Positions 56,066 through 63,880 of a stretch of 64,000 nucleotides of DNA are shown here, in pieces (position 1 is the first letter of the stretch; every line of letters starts with the position of its first letter). The notes under the pieces are model-generated. The model did no database searches, was not told the origin of the DNA, and was given only the letters and a program-made list of their open reading frames with translations. Position numbers and translations under genes: made by a program. The stretch is from Streptomyces typhae. GTDB lineage: Bacteria; Actinomycetota; Actinomycetes; Streptomycetales; Streptomycetaceae. The stretch covers positions 46,082 to 110,081 of the forward strand of contig NZ_WPNZ01000032.1 in NCBI RefSeq assembly GCF_009755605.1, read 5' to 3'.

Positions 56066-57160
56066 TCAGCCGTTGTTGCCCGGGATCAGGAACAGGTGGA
56101 TCGACTGGTCCTTCGCGCGCAGCCGCTCGCTGCCCGCGCCCTTCTTCGCCCGGTCCGACACGATCACCACATGGTCGGCGGAGACCCAGGACACGCCCTC
56201 CGGGTTGCCGTAGACCGTACGCCCTTTGCCGTCGGTGGGCAGGCGGTGGACCGTGCCCTCGTCGACCTGCCACTTCTTGACGTCGAGGCGGCCCGTCCAG
56301 AGTGCGGACGACGCCTGCGAGAGCACGGCGATCCTTCCGTCGCGCACGGACACACTGCTGTAGTCCTCGAAGGGCAGCGATCGCGGCAGCCGGATCGTGT
56401 CCGTGTGCGCCCAGCGCTTTCCGTCGCGCCGGAAGACCTGGATGCGCCCGCCGCCCGGCCTCCTGCCCTTCCTCCCGCCCTGGCACCGGTTCCCCTCGCA
56501 CAGGGCGAGGAGGTGGCCCGTGCCCGAGCGGTCGATCCACTCCAGTCCCTCCATGCCCTTGTTGGCGTCCGCCAGGGCGAAGTCGAGGTGCGCCGAGGCG
56601 ATCGGGCGCAGCTTCGCGTCGTACTCCTGTACGCGGGCGCGGTAGCCCTTGGGCTTGACCGGTTCGGCCTCGCTCAGGGTGAAGTAGCGGTCGTGCAAGG
56701 TGTCGTGGGCGAGGTCCTCGTACCCGGCGTTCGCCTGTTTGCTGTCGGACTTCTTCCGGTTGACGGTCATGACGCCGTTCTCCGGCGCCTTGGGGGACAG
56801 TTCGCTGCCGACGCGGATGAATGAGGGCAGGTTGTCGCAGACGATCAGGAAGGCGCCGTCGTGGTAGAGGACACCGCTCGCCTCCAGGCGGGTGCCCGCG
56901 CTGTCGCCGATCAGGTCCTGGATTTTGGCCTCCTTGACGAGGCGCAGCTCGCGGATGTCCGCCTTGGACGAGACCTTGGACTTGTTCTTGGCCTTGGACT
57001 TGTCCTTGGCCATGCTCTTGGCTTGGGCCTTGTCCTTGACTTTGGCCTTGATCTTGGAGATGGCCTTGGACTTGGCGGCCCGGGAGGTGGCCTTCGGCTT
57101 CGGGGTGGCCTTGGTCCCGGCTCCGGCCTTGTCCGGCTTCGTGGTCGTGGTCGTGGTCAT
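56066..57160 (-). CDS. Beta-propeller-like protein with Lys/Ala-rich N-terminal repeat, coupled to CotH
   Basis: A 364-residue protein. Residues 1-68 are a highly basic low-complexity region (a Thr run, then KA/KD-type repeats such as KIKAKVKDKAQAKSMAKDKS), with no signal peptide. Residues 70-364 look like a single propeller: GVLYHDGAFLIVCDNLPSFI, YFTLSEAEPVKPKGYRARVQ, GMEGLEWIDRSGTGHLLALC, YSSVSVRDGRIAVLSQASSA and GVSWVSADHVVIVSDRAKKG. The fold resembles SdiA-regulated/esterase-like phytase-type propellers. Its ATG overlaps the CotH stop by four bases (ATGA), so the two are translated together. The lysine repeats might bind anionic cell-wall or nucleic acid polymers. Function unknown. Confidence 0.75.
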   Translation of the reverse strand: MTTTTTTKPDKAGAGTKATPKPKATSRAAKSKAISKIKAKVKDKAQAKSMAKDKSKAKNKSKVSSKADIRELRLVKEAKIQDLIGDSAGTRLEASGVLYHDGAFLIVCDNLPSFIRVGSELSPKAPENGVMTVNRKKSDSKQANAGYEDLAHDTLHDRYFTLSEAEPVKPKGYRARVQEYDAKLRPIASAHLDFALADANKGMEGLEWIDRSGTGHLLALCEGNRCQGGRKGRRPGGGRIQVFRRDGKRWAHTDTIRLPRSLPFEDYSSVSVRDGRIAVLSQASSALWTGRLDVKKWQVDEGTVHRLPTDGKGRTVYGNPEGVSWVSADHVVIVSDRAKKGAGSERLRAKDQSIHLFLIPGNNG

Positions 57161-58908
57161 GAGGGCAGTACCTCCATCGCGCCCGGGAACACGGCCCCGC
57201 TGGCGCCGTTGGGATAGGTTTTGCGCAGCTCGGCGAGCTGCTCACGCGCGCGGTCGTAGCGCATGCGCGTGTAGTGGAAGATTCCGTACGTGAACTGCGA
57301 GCCGCGGCTCAGTTCCCACTGGCGGTACGCGGCGCGGTAGACCTCGTCGTTGGTGAACTGCCGTCCGGTGAAGGGCTGTCCGTGCTGGCTCGTGGACTCG
57401 CCGTACGCGGCGGACGAGACGAGCTGCCACAGGCCGTCGCTCCGCCCGGAGCCCTCCGCGCCGAGCAGCGCCGCGACCCGCTCGGGGCCGAACTCCGTGT
57501 CCAGGAGGTACTCGAGGTGGTCGAGGTAGTACTGGCAGAAGTCGTGGTGCCGCAGCAGGTTGGTGAACAGCGGCAGGCGCGACACCTCGTGCGGGGCGTG
57601 GGTGATCCGGCAGTAGTCGCGGCTCATCGCGGGCCAGTCGAGCAGGTCCGTGTACTGCCAGGGCGTCGAGAAGAAGTCGATGCCCGAGCTGTTGTCGTAG
57701 TCCCACGGCATGAACGTGAAGTACGGGCGGGCCATGAAGCCCGCCGGGTCGCCGAGGCGGCCCGAGTTGTAGAGGTAGTAGTTCGACGGGGTGGCGAAGT
57801 AGTTGTCCCAGCTGCCCAGGAGGACGTTGGCGCCCGCCCAGCGCAGGAAGGCCGGGACGTTCAGGATCTGCTCGACCGTCTCGCGGAAGGCGTCGGACGC
57901 GAACCGGTCGTCGCCGCCCGTCAGTTGTACGCCGTTGACGGCCCGGACGAGGGCGGCGAGGTCGTCGTAGGTGCTGGCTGCGGGATCGTCCTCGTTGGTC
58001 TTCAGGCGGTAGGTGCGGTCGTCCTCGCGGCTGCCCGCGGTGAAGTACTGGCGGCCGCTGTCGGCGCCGTCCCTGCCGGGGCGGTGCTCCAGGGTCGCGC
58101 AGCCGATGTCGCCGCAGTACGCCTTGTACAGGTTGCCTTCGGCGTTCTTGCCGAAGTGGTCCTTGAGGAACTTCTTGTCGACCTGCTCGATGACCGAGAA
58201 CAGCCCCATGTAGCGGTCGTTGATCGAGAACGTGGCGTACGTGTGCCGCGCCGCGGGGACGCCCGCGCGTTCCAGGAGCCGCCAGGCTACGGCCTCGCGC
58301 ATCTGCGAGGGGTCGTTGTACATCGCCTTGAGGTTGATCCGCTCCATGCCGTGGAGCCGGTCCTCGCTCGCACCGACCTCGAAGTCGATCTTCCAGGAGC
58401 GTTTGGGGGCGTGCGCGGTCAGGTTGCCGCTGTTGACCATCGAGAACAACGGGGTGGCGAGCAGCGTGTCGTCGGGGCTGCCGCTCCGCGCCAGGGTCAG
58501 CCGGGCGCCCGGCGGCGCCTCCCGCACCTCGTCCGCCGTCAGAACTCCGGGCGGCCAGCCGGTCACCTTGACCTGGTACATGTCCTGAGCGAAGAACTCC
58601 GCCTTGTCCTGCGCGGCGTCGAGGTACTCGTCCACGATCGCGCCGATCGCGGTGAGCTGCCCGTTCGGATCGAGCCGGACGAGGCCGGCGTCCGCCGGAG
58701 CGCCCGGTACGTCTCCCTGCTCGGCGAGCAGCAGGTCGTACAGGGCACTGAACTCGGCCTTCGTCCGCAGCGCCGCGTCGGTCGGTCCCGCCGCCGCGTT
58801 GGCCCGCTCGGCGAGCCGCCGGCCCGTGCCCGGCGGCAGCGCCGAGGGTACGACGATCTGGTTCTTGAACGCGTCCCGGAACGTGCCCTTGCCGATGATC
58901 CTGTCCAC
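57157..58908 (-). CDS. CotH kinase family protein
   Basis: A 583-residue atypical protein kinase of the spore-coat CotH type. The core has KRSWKIDFEVGASEDRLHGM (the Lys equivalent to the ATP-contacting Lys), ERINLKAMYNDPSQMREAVA, TYATFSINDRYMGLFSVIEQ, VDKKFLKDHF and, in the active site, FTFMPWDYDNSSGIDFF (Asp residues of the CotH DxxxD-like motif). The N-terminal about 150 residues are an extra helical domain (LAERANAAAGPTDAALRTKA). No signal peptide is seen, so it would act in the cytoplasm. The GTG at 58908 follows GGGAGG. It is the first gene of a two-gene set with the Lys/Ala-tailed propeller protein, which could be its substrate. In Bacillus, CotH phosphorylates coat proteins; the role in Streptomyces spores is not established. 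Confidence 0.85.
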   Translation of the reverse strand: MDRIIGKGTFRDAFKNQIVVPSALPPGTGRRLAERANAAAGPTDAALRTKAEFSALYDLLLAEQGDVPGAPADAGLVRLDPNGQLTAIGAIVDEYLDAAQDKAEFFAQDMYQVKVTGWPPGVLTADEVREAPPGARLTLARSGSPDDTLLATPLFSMVNSGNLTAHAPKRSWKIDFEVGASEDRLHGMERINLKAMYNDPSQMREAVAWRLLERAGVPAARHTYATFSINDRYMGLFSVIEQVDKKFLKDHFGKNAEGNLYKAYCGDIGCATLEHRPGRDGADSGRQYFTAGSREDDRTYRLKTNEDDPAASTYDDLAALVRAVNGVQLTGGDDRFASDAFRETVEQILNVPAFLRWAGANVLLGSWDNYFATPSNYYLYNSGRLGDPAGFMARPYFTFMPWDYDNSSGIDFFSTPWQYTDLLDWPAMSRDYCRITHAPHEVSRLPLFTNLLRHHDFCQYYLDHLEYLLDTEFGPERVAALLGAEGSGRSDGLWQLVSSAAYGESTSQHGQPFTGRQFTNDEVYRAAYRQWELSRGSQFTYGIFHYTRMRYDRAREQLAELRKTYPNGASGAVFPGAMEVLPS

Positions 58909-59042
58909 GGCGGCCTCCCTGGGATCCCTGGGTGAGCTTTCCTCTCTACGCCCGGCGGCACATGACCGCCAGACCGAGAACCGGCCTGGCGGTGGTGCGC
59001 AGGGCGGGAGGGGCGGCTCTGCCGTTCCCCTGCTGCGGGGCC

Positions 59043-59831
59043 TCAGCCGAGCATCGACATCAGCAAGCGGTGGGTCTCGGCGTCGGCGGCCGCGACGAGT
59101 CCCCGGCCCTCCGGTCCGAGCGGTCCGCCGTCGACGCCGGTGACCACGCACCCGGCGGCCCGGCACAGCGCGATACCGGCGGCGAAGTGCACGCTCCCCG
59201 ACAGGTCGCCGCCGTCGGTGACGTACGCGGCGCGCTTTCCGGCGGCGACCCAGGCCAGCGCGAGCGTCGTGGAGACGACCCGGGGCCGCAGCCTCGCCAC
59301 GAAGTCCGGGTGCGCCAGCAGGTCCACGGCCCGGAACTTCGGGGCGCTGGGGAACGGCGGGTCCAGATTGACGTCCACGAGCCGGGTGGAAGCCGTGGGG
59401 GCCAAGGGAACATCGGCGCCGTCCCGGCGCACCCAGGCGCTGTCACCGTCGGTGCCGAAGATCTCGCCGCTGAACGGGTCGGCCACCGCCGCCGCACCAC
59501 CGCGCAGGGCGACGTTGACGGCCACCAGCATGTTGCCCACGGCGTAGTTCAGCGTGCCGCACAGGGGATCCACCAGCCACTGCCGCTCCGCGTCCGCCGC
59601 CCCCTGCTGCCCGCCCTCCTCACCGAGCACGGCGTCGTCGGGGCGGGCGGCACGGATGACGCCGAGTATCGCCTTCTCGGCCTCCACATCGGCTGCGGTG
59701 GCGAAGTCCCCGGCCCCCTTGTCGATGCGGGCGAGGCGCCGACCGTACAGATCGCGCACCACGTCCGCGCCCGCGCGTGCCGCCGCTGTCGCCACACCGG
59801 CGTCGTCCAGTCCCGCAGATGAGTTGATCAT
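59043..59831 (-). CDS. Inositol monophosphatase-like protein with altered metal site
   Basis: A 262-residue FIG-superfamily protein. The usual elements are LARIDKGAGDFATAADVEAE, AVLGEEGGQQ (motif with Glu) and WLVDPLCGTLNYAVG in place of the family D-P-[LI]-D-G-T: Asp 91 of the second metal ligand is replaced by Cys. The final motif, normally W-D-x-A-A-G, reads VHFAAG (His 215 for Asp). Both changes remove Asp ligands of Mg ions 1 and 2, so classical inositol-1-phosphate hydrolysis is doubtful unless another metal is used. Glu and the first Asp (D88) remain. Start ATG 59831 or 59840. Confidence 0.8.
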   Translation of the reverse strand: MINSSAGLDDAGVATAAARAGADVVRDLYGRRLARIDKGAGDFATAADVEAEKAILGVIRAARPDDAVLGEEGGQQGAADAERQWLVDPLCGTLNYAVGNMLVAVNVALRGGAAAVADPFSGEIFGTDGDSAWVRRDGADVPLAPTASTRLVDVNLDPPFPSAPKFRAVDLLAHPDFVARLRPRVVSTTLALAWVAAGKRAAYVTDGGDLSGSVHFAAGIALCRAAGCVVTGVDGGPLGPEGRGLVAAADAETHRLLMSMLG

Positions 59832-59944
59832 GCCGCGCATGGTAGCGGCGCCCGGTGCGGGCGAGCCCTGCGGTGACCGTGCCGGGCGCCCTGCCGCCGG
59901 TCACCGGTCACCGGCCGCGGGCCGCCGGTCGCCCATCGTCCGCC

Positions 59945-60003
59945 ACCACTCACCACTCACCACTCACCACTCACCACTCACCACTCACCACTCACCACTC
60001 ACC
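59945..60003. repeat. 7-bp tandem repeat carrying the stop of the next gene
   Basis: About eight copies of accactc. The minus-strand gene ends with codons GAG TGG TGA taken from the repeat; each unit reads GAGTGGT and its junction holds a TGA. Confidence 0.9.
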
Positions 60004-60645
60004 CAGGCATATCTCGCTGAGCTCCCCTGCGAACACCTGGCGCGCGTGGCTGCGCATCCTTCGGCCGTACTCCCGGTCGTCGGCCAGCGTGGAATAGCCG
60101 GGCGCCTCGCGGGCGGCGAGCAGCCCGGCGGTGTCCGCCAAGTACACGTCCAGGCCCGGGTACATCAGCTCTATGCACGGCAGGTCGTCCACGTCGAGCG
60201 CGAACACCGGGTACTCGCCGTACTCGTCGGGCTCACCGGTGGCCAGGACCCGGCGCGAGTCGGAGCCGCCCGGCAGGAGGAAGCACTCGTCGAACCGGGA
60301 CGACAGCGGTTCGTAACAGGCGCCCCACATGTCGCCGTACTCGTCAAGGGCGAGTTGGCCGAGGGTGCGCGGCGTGAAGCGGTACGCCGGATCGAACCAG
60401 TCGAACCGGCGCAGCATGCCACCGTCGTACGCGAGCCAGCGCCGCAGGCTGGGCGGCAGGGGGCGGCCACTGGGGAACACCGCGGCGTCCAGCACGTCGG
60501 CCGGCACCGGTTCCGCTGCCCCCGCCACCCATGGCCCGGCCCACGGGGCGTAGTCCAGGATCAGCCGGGAGGGGTCCGCCTCGACCGAGGCGATGACGCG
60601 TTCGGTGAGGGCGACGCCATGAGCGGCGTCGGTCGGGAGAGCCAT
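59992..60645 (-). CDS. SMI1/KNR4 (SUKH)-like protein
   Basis: A 217-residue soluble protein. The segment VFPSGRPLPPSLRRWLAYDG, then GMLRRFDWFDPAYRFTPRTL and FDECFLLPGGSDSRRVLATG, with CIELMYPGLDVYLADTAGLL, resembles the SUKH fold (helix, P-x-x-[FLY]-x-x-[FW]-L, then a Gly-rich beta sheet). SUKH proteins are frequently immunity proteins to polymorphic toxins, but a toxin gene is not visible here. The ATG at 60645 was chosen as the first methionine giving a compact domain; the ribosome site is weak. The stop is inside a 7-bp minisatellite. Confidence 0.6.
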   Translation of the reverse strand: MALPTDAAHGVALTERVIASVEADPSRLILDYAPWAGPWVAGAAEPVPADVLDAAVFPSGRPLPPSLRRWLAYDGGMLRRFDWFDPAYRFTPRTLGQLALDEYGDMWGACYEPLSSRFDECFLLPGGSDSRRVLATGEPDEYGEYPVFALDVDDLPCIELMYPGLDVYLADTAGLLAAREAPGYSTLADDREYGRRMRSHARQVFAGELSEICLGEW

Positions 60646-61149
60646 GCTGCGATGTCCTGTCGGTCGAAAGCCTCGGTGGTGCCGGGACGCCAAAATGTAC
60701 GGCCTGGCACTGACAGTCGAGGTTTCCGCCGGGTGCCGCGCGCGGGTCCCGAGGACGGCACCCGCACAAGCTCGGGCAGCGAGAGATCCCCGAGGGCGGC
60801 CAGGAGCAGGTGGCCCGTTGTTCTGTGCGCGGTCGCGGATGGTCGAGGCCTCATGGGCTTTCGCTCCGCAGGGCGACTTCCGTTCAAGACATGCCCCTGT
60901 GCAAGCCCGCCGCACTCACCGATCTGCGCCCGCCCGGGGTCTTCCCACGTCATGGTCCATCAAGGCGCAGGATGGGCACCGGTGTGCGCGTTGTCGCAGC
61001 GAGAGATCTCAGCCAAGTTCGTCCGGACGCAGGGATGGATCGTGCCCGGGCGGGCACTCTGGATGAAGGCCCGCCGCGCTCCCCCGTCGCGGCGGGCCGC
61101 TCACCCTCCGGCTGTCGGGCTGCCCCGGCCGCCCGACGTCCTGATGTCC
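60646..61149. other. 504-bp region without a supportable gene
   Basis: All ORFs here are shadow-like. No repeat or hairpin stood out. It separates two minus-strand genes and could hold the promoter of the SUKH-like gene. Confidence 0.5.
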
Positions 61150-61755
61150 TCAGCCGCGGTGGACGCTGACGGCATAGCCGCCGCCCTCGTACGGATCCGC
61201 GTCCCACGTCGCGAAGCGGTCGACGAGGGTGAGTCCCGCCGCGGTGCAGCAGGCGTCGTACTCCGCCAGCGTGATGCCGGGCGGCACCGGCAGATGGGCC
61301 TCGTCCAGGCCGAACCCGGCGACCAGCAGCCCACCCGGGCGCAGCGTCGCCGCGAGGCGGCCGGCCACCCTGGCCTCGGTGCCCGGCGCGAGGAGCGGGA
61401 AGATGTTGCCGGCGGCGACCACCAGGTCGAAGTCCGCTGCCGCACCGCATTCCGCCGGGTCGAACTCGGCCAGGTCGGCTCGGATCCAGTTCAGTTCCGG
61501 CGCCTGTCTGCGGGCCACGGCCAGCATGGAGGCGTCGAGGTCGACCCCGACACACTCGTACCCGAGTTCCGCCAACCGGATCATGACCCGGCCGGTGCCG
61601 CAGCCGGCATCGAGCACCCGCGCTCCCGGGGGCACGAGCGCGGCGCAGAACCGTGCCTCCCCGTGCATGTCCTTGCCGCTGCCTGCCAGGGCGGCGAACC
61701 GGCGGGCGTAGTCCTCTCCGGACGTCCCACCAGTCAGTTCTTTCCATCGGCTCAT
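61150..61755 (-). CDS. Class I SAM-dependent methyltransferase
   Basis: A 201-residue methyltransferase: GTSGEDYARRFAALAGSGKD before the core, ARVLDAGCGTGRVMIRLAEL (SAM motif I), CVGVDLDASMLAVARRQAPE (acidic motif II), FDLVVAAGNIFPLLAPGTEA (motif IV-like) and LRPGGLLVAGFGLDEAHLPV. The DEAHLP/ITLAEYDACCTAAGLTLV part fits the UbiE/Methyltransf_25 type. Substrate unknown. The ATG at 61755 gives MSRWKELTGG, a normal start. Same strand as the hypothetical gene upstream, 225 bp away. Confidence 0.87.
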   Translation of the reverse strand: MSRWKELTGGTSGEDYARRFAALAGSGKDMHGEARFCAALVPPGARVLDAGCGTGRVMIRLAELGYECVGVDLDASMLAVARRQAPELNWIRADLAEFDPAECGAAADFDLVVAAGNIFPLLAPGTEARVAGRLAATLRPGGLLVAGFGLDEAHLPVPPGITLAEYDACCTAAGLTLVDRFATWDADPYEGGGYAVSVHRG

Positions 61756-61980
61756 GTGAGGAAGGGTAAGCGAGGGGCGTGAGTGAACCCGGATGGAACC
61801 CGATCGCGCCCAGCGGCGAAGGAGAGGTGACACAACGAGTCACGAGCCCGTCACCAATCTCATCGCTCGGCACCGCCGCGCCGAGGCACGCCCCGCCGAG
61901 GCCCGCCGCTTCGAGGCGCTCGCCCGGGTGCCGGCTTCGGTGGTGCGTCCTCCGCGGCGCCGATGGGTGTCCTGCACGGC

Positions 61981-62292
61981 TTATCGAACGAAGAGGGAGT
62001 CGGCGAGCGCCGACTCGTCCGGGCCGCCGGCGTCGATCCGGCAGGCGACGCCCTCCGCAGCCGCCATCGCGCTCTCAGTCTCCACCACCAGCCGCACCCG
62101 CTCGGACTCTGCCAACCGGTCGTCGTGCAGCACCCGTTCGACCAGGGAACTGGCGGTCCCGAGATGCCTGCCGGTCATCAGGAGCTGGTACCAGTCGTTC
62201 GGGCCCTCCAACTCCCCCGGCGACGCCGTCCGCAGGCTGTCGTCCAGCTTCGGCAGGAGCTTCGGGCCACACCGCCCCAAGGCCGGCCCCAT
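61981..62292 (-). CDS. Small hypothetical helical protein
   Basis: A 103-residue, mostly helical acidic protein: PKLLPKLDDSLRTASPGELE, GPNDWYQLLMTGRHLGTASS, LVERVLHDDRLAESERVRLV and VETESAMAAAEGVACRIDAG. Codon third positions are strongly G/C, which supports coding, and the next gene upstream (HutD) is 60 bp away on the same strand. No recognised family; no ribosome site before the ATG, so the start may lie within. Possibly cotranscribed with HutD. Confidence 0.6.
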   Translation of the reverse strand: MGPALGRCGPKLLPKLDDSLRTASPGELEGPNDWYQLLMTGRHLGTASSLVERVLHDDRLAESERVRLVVETESAMAAAEGVACRIDAGGPDESALADSLFVR

Positions 62293-62351
62293 GGAAGGCA
62301 GAGTACTTGGATCACATCACGCGGAGTGCCCACTTGGGACCGGCCCTACCG

Positions 62352-63044
62352 TCAAGGCATCCCGGTGATCCTGATCTCGGCCACCACACCATCGCCCCGC
62401 AGCGTCAGCACTCCCCGGCCTTCCCGTCGTACGCAGTCCAGACGGCCCAGCGCGGTCTCCCTGCCGTTCGGCCCGCCGACAACGACACCTTCGGTGGTGG
62501 CCATGACCAGGAGCGTCTCACCCTCCGCGCACTCCGCCTCCACCGAGGACTCCGAGGACTCCGAGGACTCCGAGGACTCCGAGGCGACGGTGACGATCCG
62601 CACCTGAGCTCGCGCCCTCTCCCTGCGGGTCATCACATTCAGATTGCGGACCCGTCCCGCCACCAGGCGGCAGTCCGTCACCGCCGCGCCGGAGAAGGTG
62701 AAGGGGCTCAACGGCCCGACCGTCCGCGGGACGCCGTCGACGGTCAGCACCATGCCCGCGCCCTCGACCGCCGTGATCACACGGTCGATCCCGGGGAAGG
62801 ACGAGAACGGGCCCTCCGCCTCCACGTCCGCGACACTCACCCGCCAGTCGAAGCCGCCCGCGGACTCCCGCGGCGCCGGGGGCGCGGACACGTCAGTGCT
62901 CGACGCAAGCTCTCCGACCACTTCACCGCTCGACGCAAGCTCCCGGACCACGTCACCGCTCGACGCGACCTCCTGGGTCACGCCGCCGCCATTCCTCCAC
63001 GGCACACTGCGGTAGTCCTTCCAGCGCAGCACGTCCCCGCTCAC
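62352..63044 (-). CDS. HutD/Ves-family protein with in-frame repeat insertions
   Basis: A 230-residue cupin-fold HutD protein. Typical parts are YRSVPWRNGGGVTQEVA at the start, GFDWRVSVADVEAEGPFSSF then PGIDRVITAVEGAGMVLTVD, FTFSGAAVTDCRLVAGRVRN and LNVMTRR. Two insertions are unusual. One, at about residues 25-55, has three ASSxxVVxEL-like units. The other, at about 155-167, is (SES)n encoded by repeats of gaggactcc. The GTG at 63044 follows AGGAGG at a distance of nine. HutD is linked to histidine use in other bacteria, but no hut genes are adjacent, so the role here is open. Confidence 0.85.
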   Translation of the reverse strand: MSGDVLRWKDYRSVPWRNGGGVTQEVASSGDVVRELASSGEVVGELASSTDVSAPPAPRESAGGFDWRVSVADVEAEGPFSSFPGIDRVITAVEGAGMVLTVDGVPRTVGPLSPFTFSGAAVTDCRLVAGRVRNLNVMTRRERARAQVRIVTVASESSESSESSESSVEAECAEGETLLVMATTEGVVVGGPNGRETALGRLDCVRREGRGVLTLRGDGVVAEIRITGMP

Positions 63045-63205
63045 CCGGCACCGCCTCCTGTTGTTCTCTCGTCTTCGTCATCTCGTCGGCGGGCGCCCCG
63101 GCTCGGGACCACCTGGCGCACATTGGCGGATTTCTCTCGCTCCGCTCATGGCAGCCTCGCACTACTTTGCGCACTCCAGGGCACTTCCCCACGGAAGGAA
63201 TGGCC

Positions 63206-63679
63206 ATGAGCGATGCGTTGAAAGACCCGATCCACGCCTCGGGGCAGCTGCCGCGGGTGGCAGTGATCTGGAACTCCGATCGCTATGAAGTCACCACGAA
63301 GGGCGCCTGGGTGGACGTGCCAGGGGCCGTGGTCCCGGCACAGGTCGGTCAGGGCACCCCGAGTCTCGGCGGTCTGTTCGTGGCGACCTTCACCGCCGAG
63401 ACACTGATCGGCGGGCAGCCCAGCGTGGGCAACCTCGACATCACCTTCGGCGGCCAGGACGGCCACCCGCAGAGCACGAACCACCGCTACGCCACCGCCC
63501 AGAGCGCCGAGGAGTGGGGCAGCCTCACCACCATCCGTGCCTTCGAGTACCCGGCCGAGCCCACCGTCAGGGACGCCACCATCAAGGTGAAGATCTACCT
63601 GGCGTCCGGCAATGTGTTCGGGTTGCAGAACTGGCTGCTCAAGGTCGAGCGCTACCCCTACCAGAACAGTGCCTTCTGA
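63206..63679 (+). CDS. Hypothetical beta-rich protein
   Basis: A 157-residue protein without signal peptide: SDALKDPIHASGQLPRVAVI, NSDRYEVTTKGAWVDVPGAV, GLFVATFTAETLIGGQPSVG and NLDITFGGQDGHPQSTNHRY, ending VKIYLASGNVFGLQNWLLKV then ERYPYQN. The profile is of a compact beta-sandwich, perhaps secreted by a non-Sec route or acting inside the cell. The ATG at 63206 is six bases after GGAAGGA; the ATG at 63200 is too close. No family recognised. A 15-bp-like repeat starts five bases after its stop. Confidence 0.65.
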   Translation: MSDALKDPIHASGQLPRVAVIWNSDRYEVTTKGAWVDVPGAVVPAQVGQGTPSLGGLFVATFTAETLIGGQPSVGNLDITFGGQDGHPQSTNHRYATAQSAEEWGSLTTIRAFEYPAEPTVRDATIKVKIYLASGNVFGLQNWLLKVERYPYQNSAF

Positions 63680-63683
63680 CCTG

Positions 63684-63745
63684 TACGCGCTGCTCCGTAC
63701 GCAGTGCTCCGTACGCGCCGCTCCGTACGCGGTGCTCCGCATGCA
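63684..63745. repeat. Degenerate tandem repeat after the gene at 63206-63679
   Basis: Four copies of gctccgtacgc-type units (period about 14-15 bp) start 5 bp after the stop codon. The remainder to 63880 has no gene. Confidence 0.7.
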
Positions 63746-63880
63746 TGCTGTGACCCGTACCCGGTGACCGGTGACTCGTACACACTGATCCATGGGCACC
63801 GACCCGCCGCCTGACGCGGAGCCGACGCGGCTTCTCTTCAGGCGGTCAGACGGTCGCCGGACGGCATGGTCGGCCCCTAG

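Noticed and set aside
61796..61980. Plus-strand short ORF (NLIARHRRAEARPAEARRFE)
   Set aside because: Ala/Arg-rich, no ribosome site, and it conflicts with the better supported minus-strand gene at 61981-62292.
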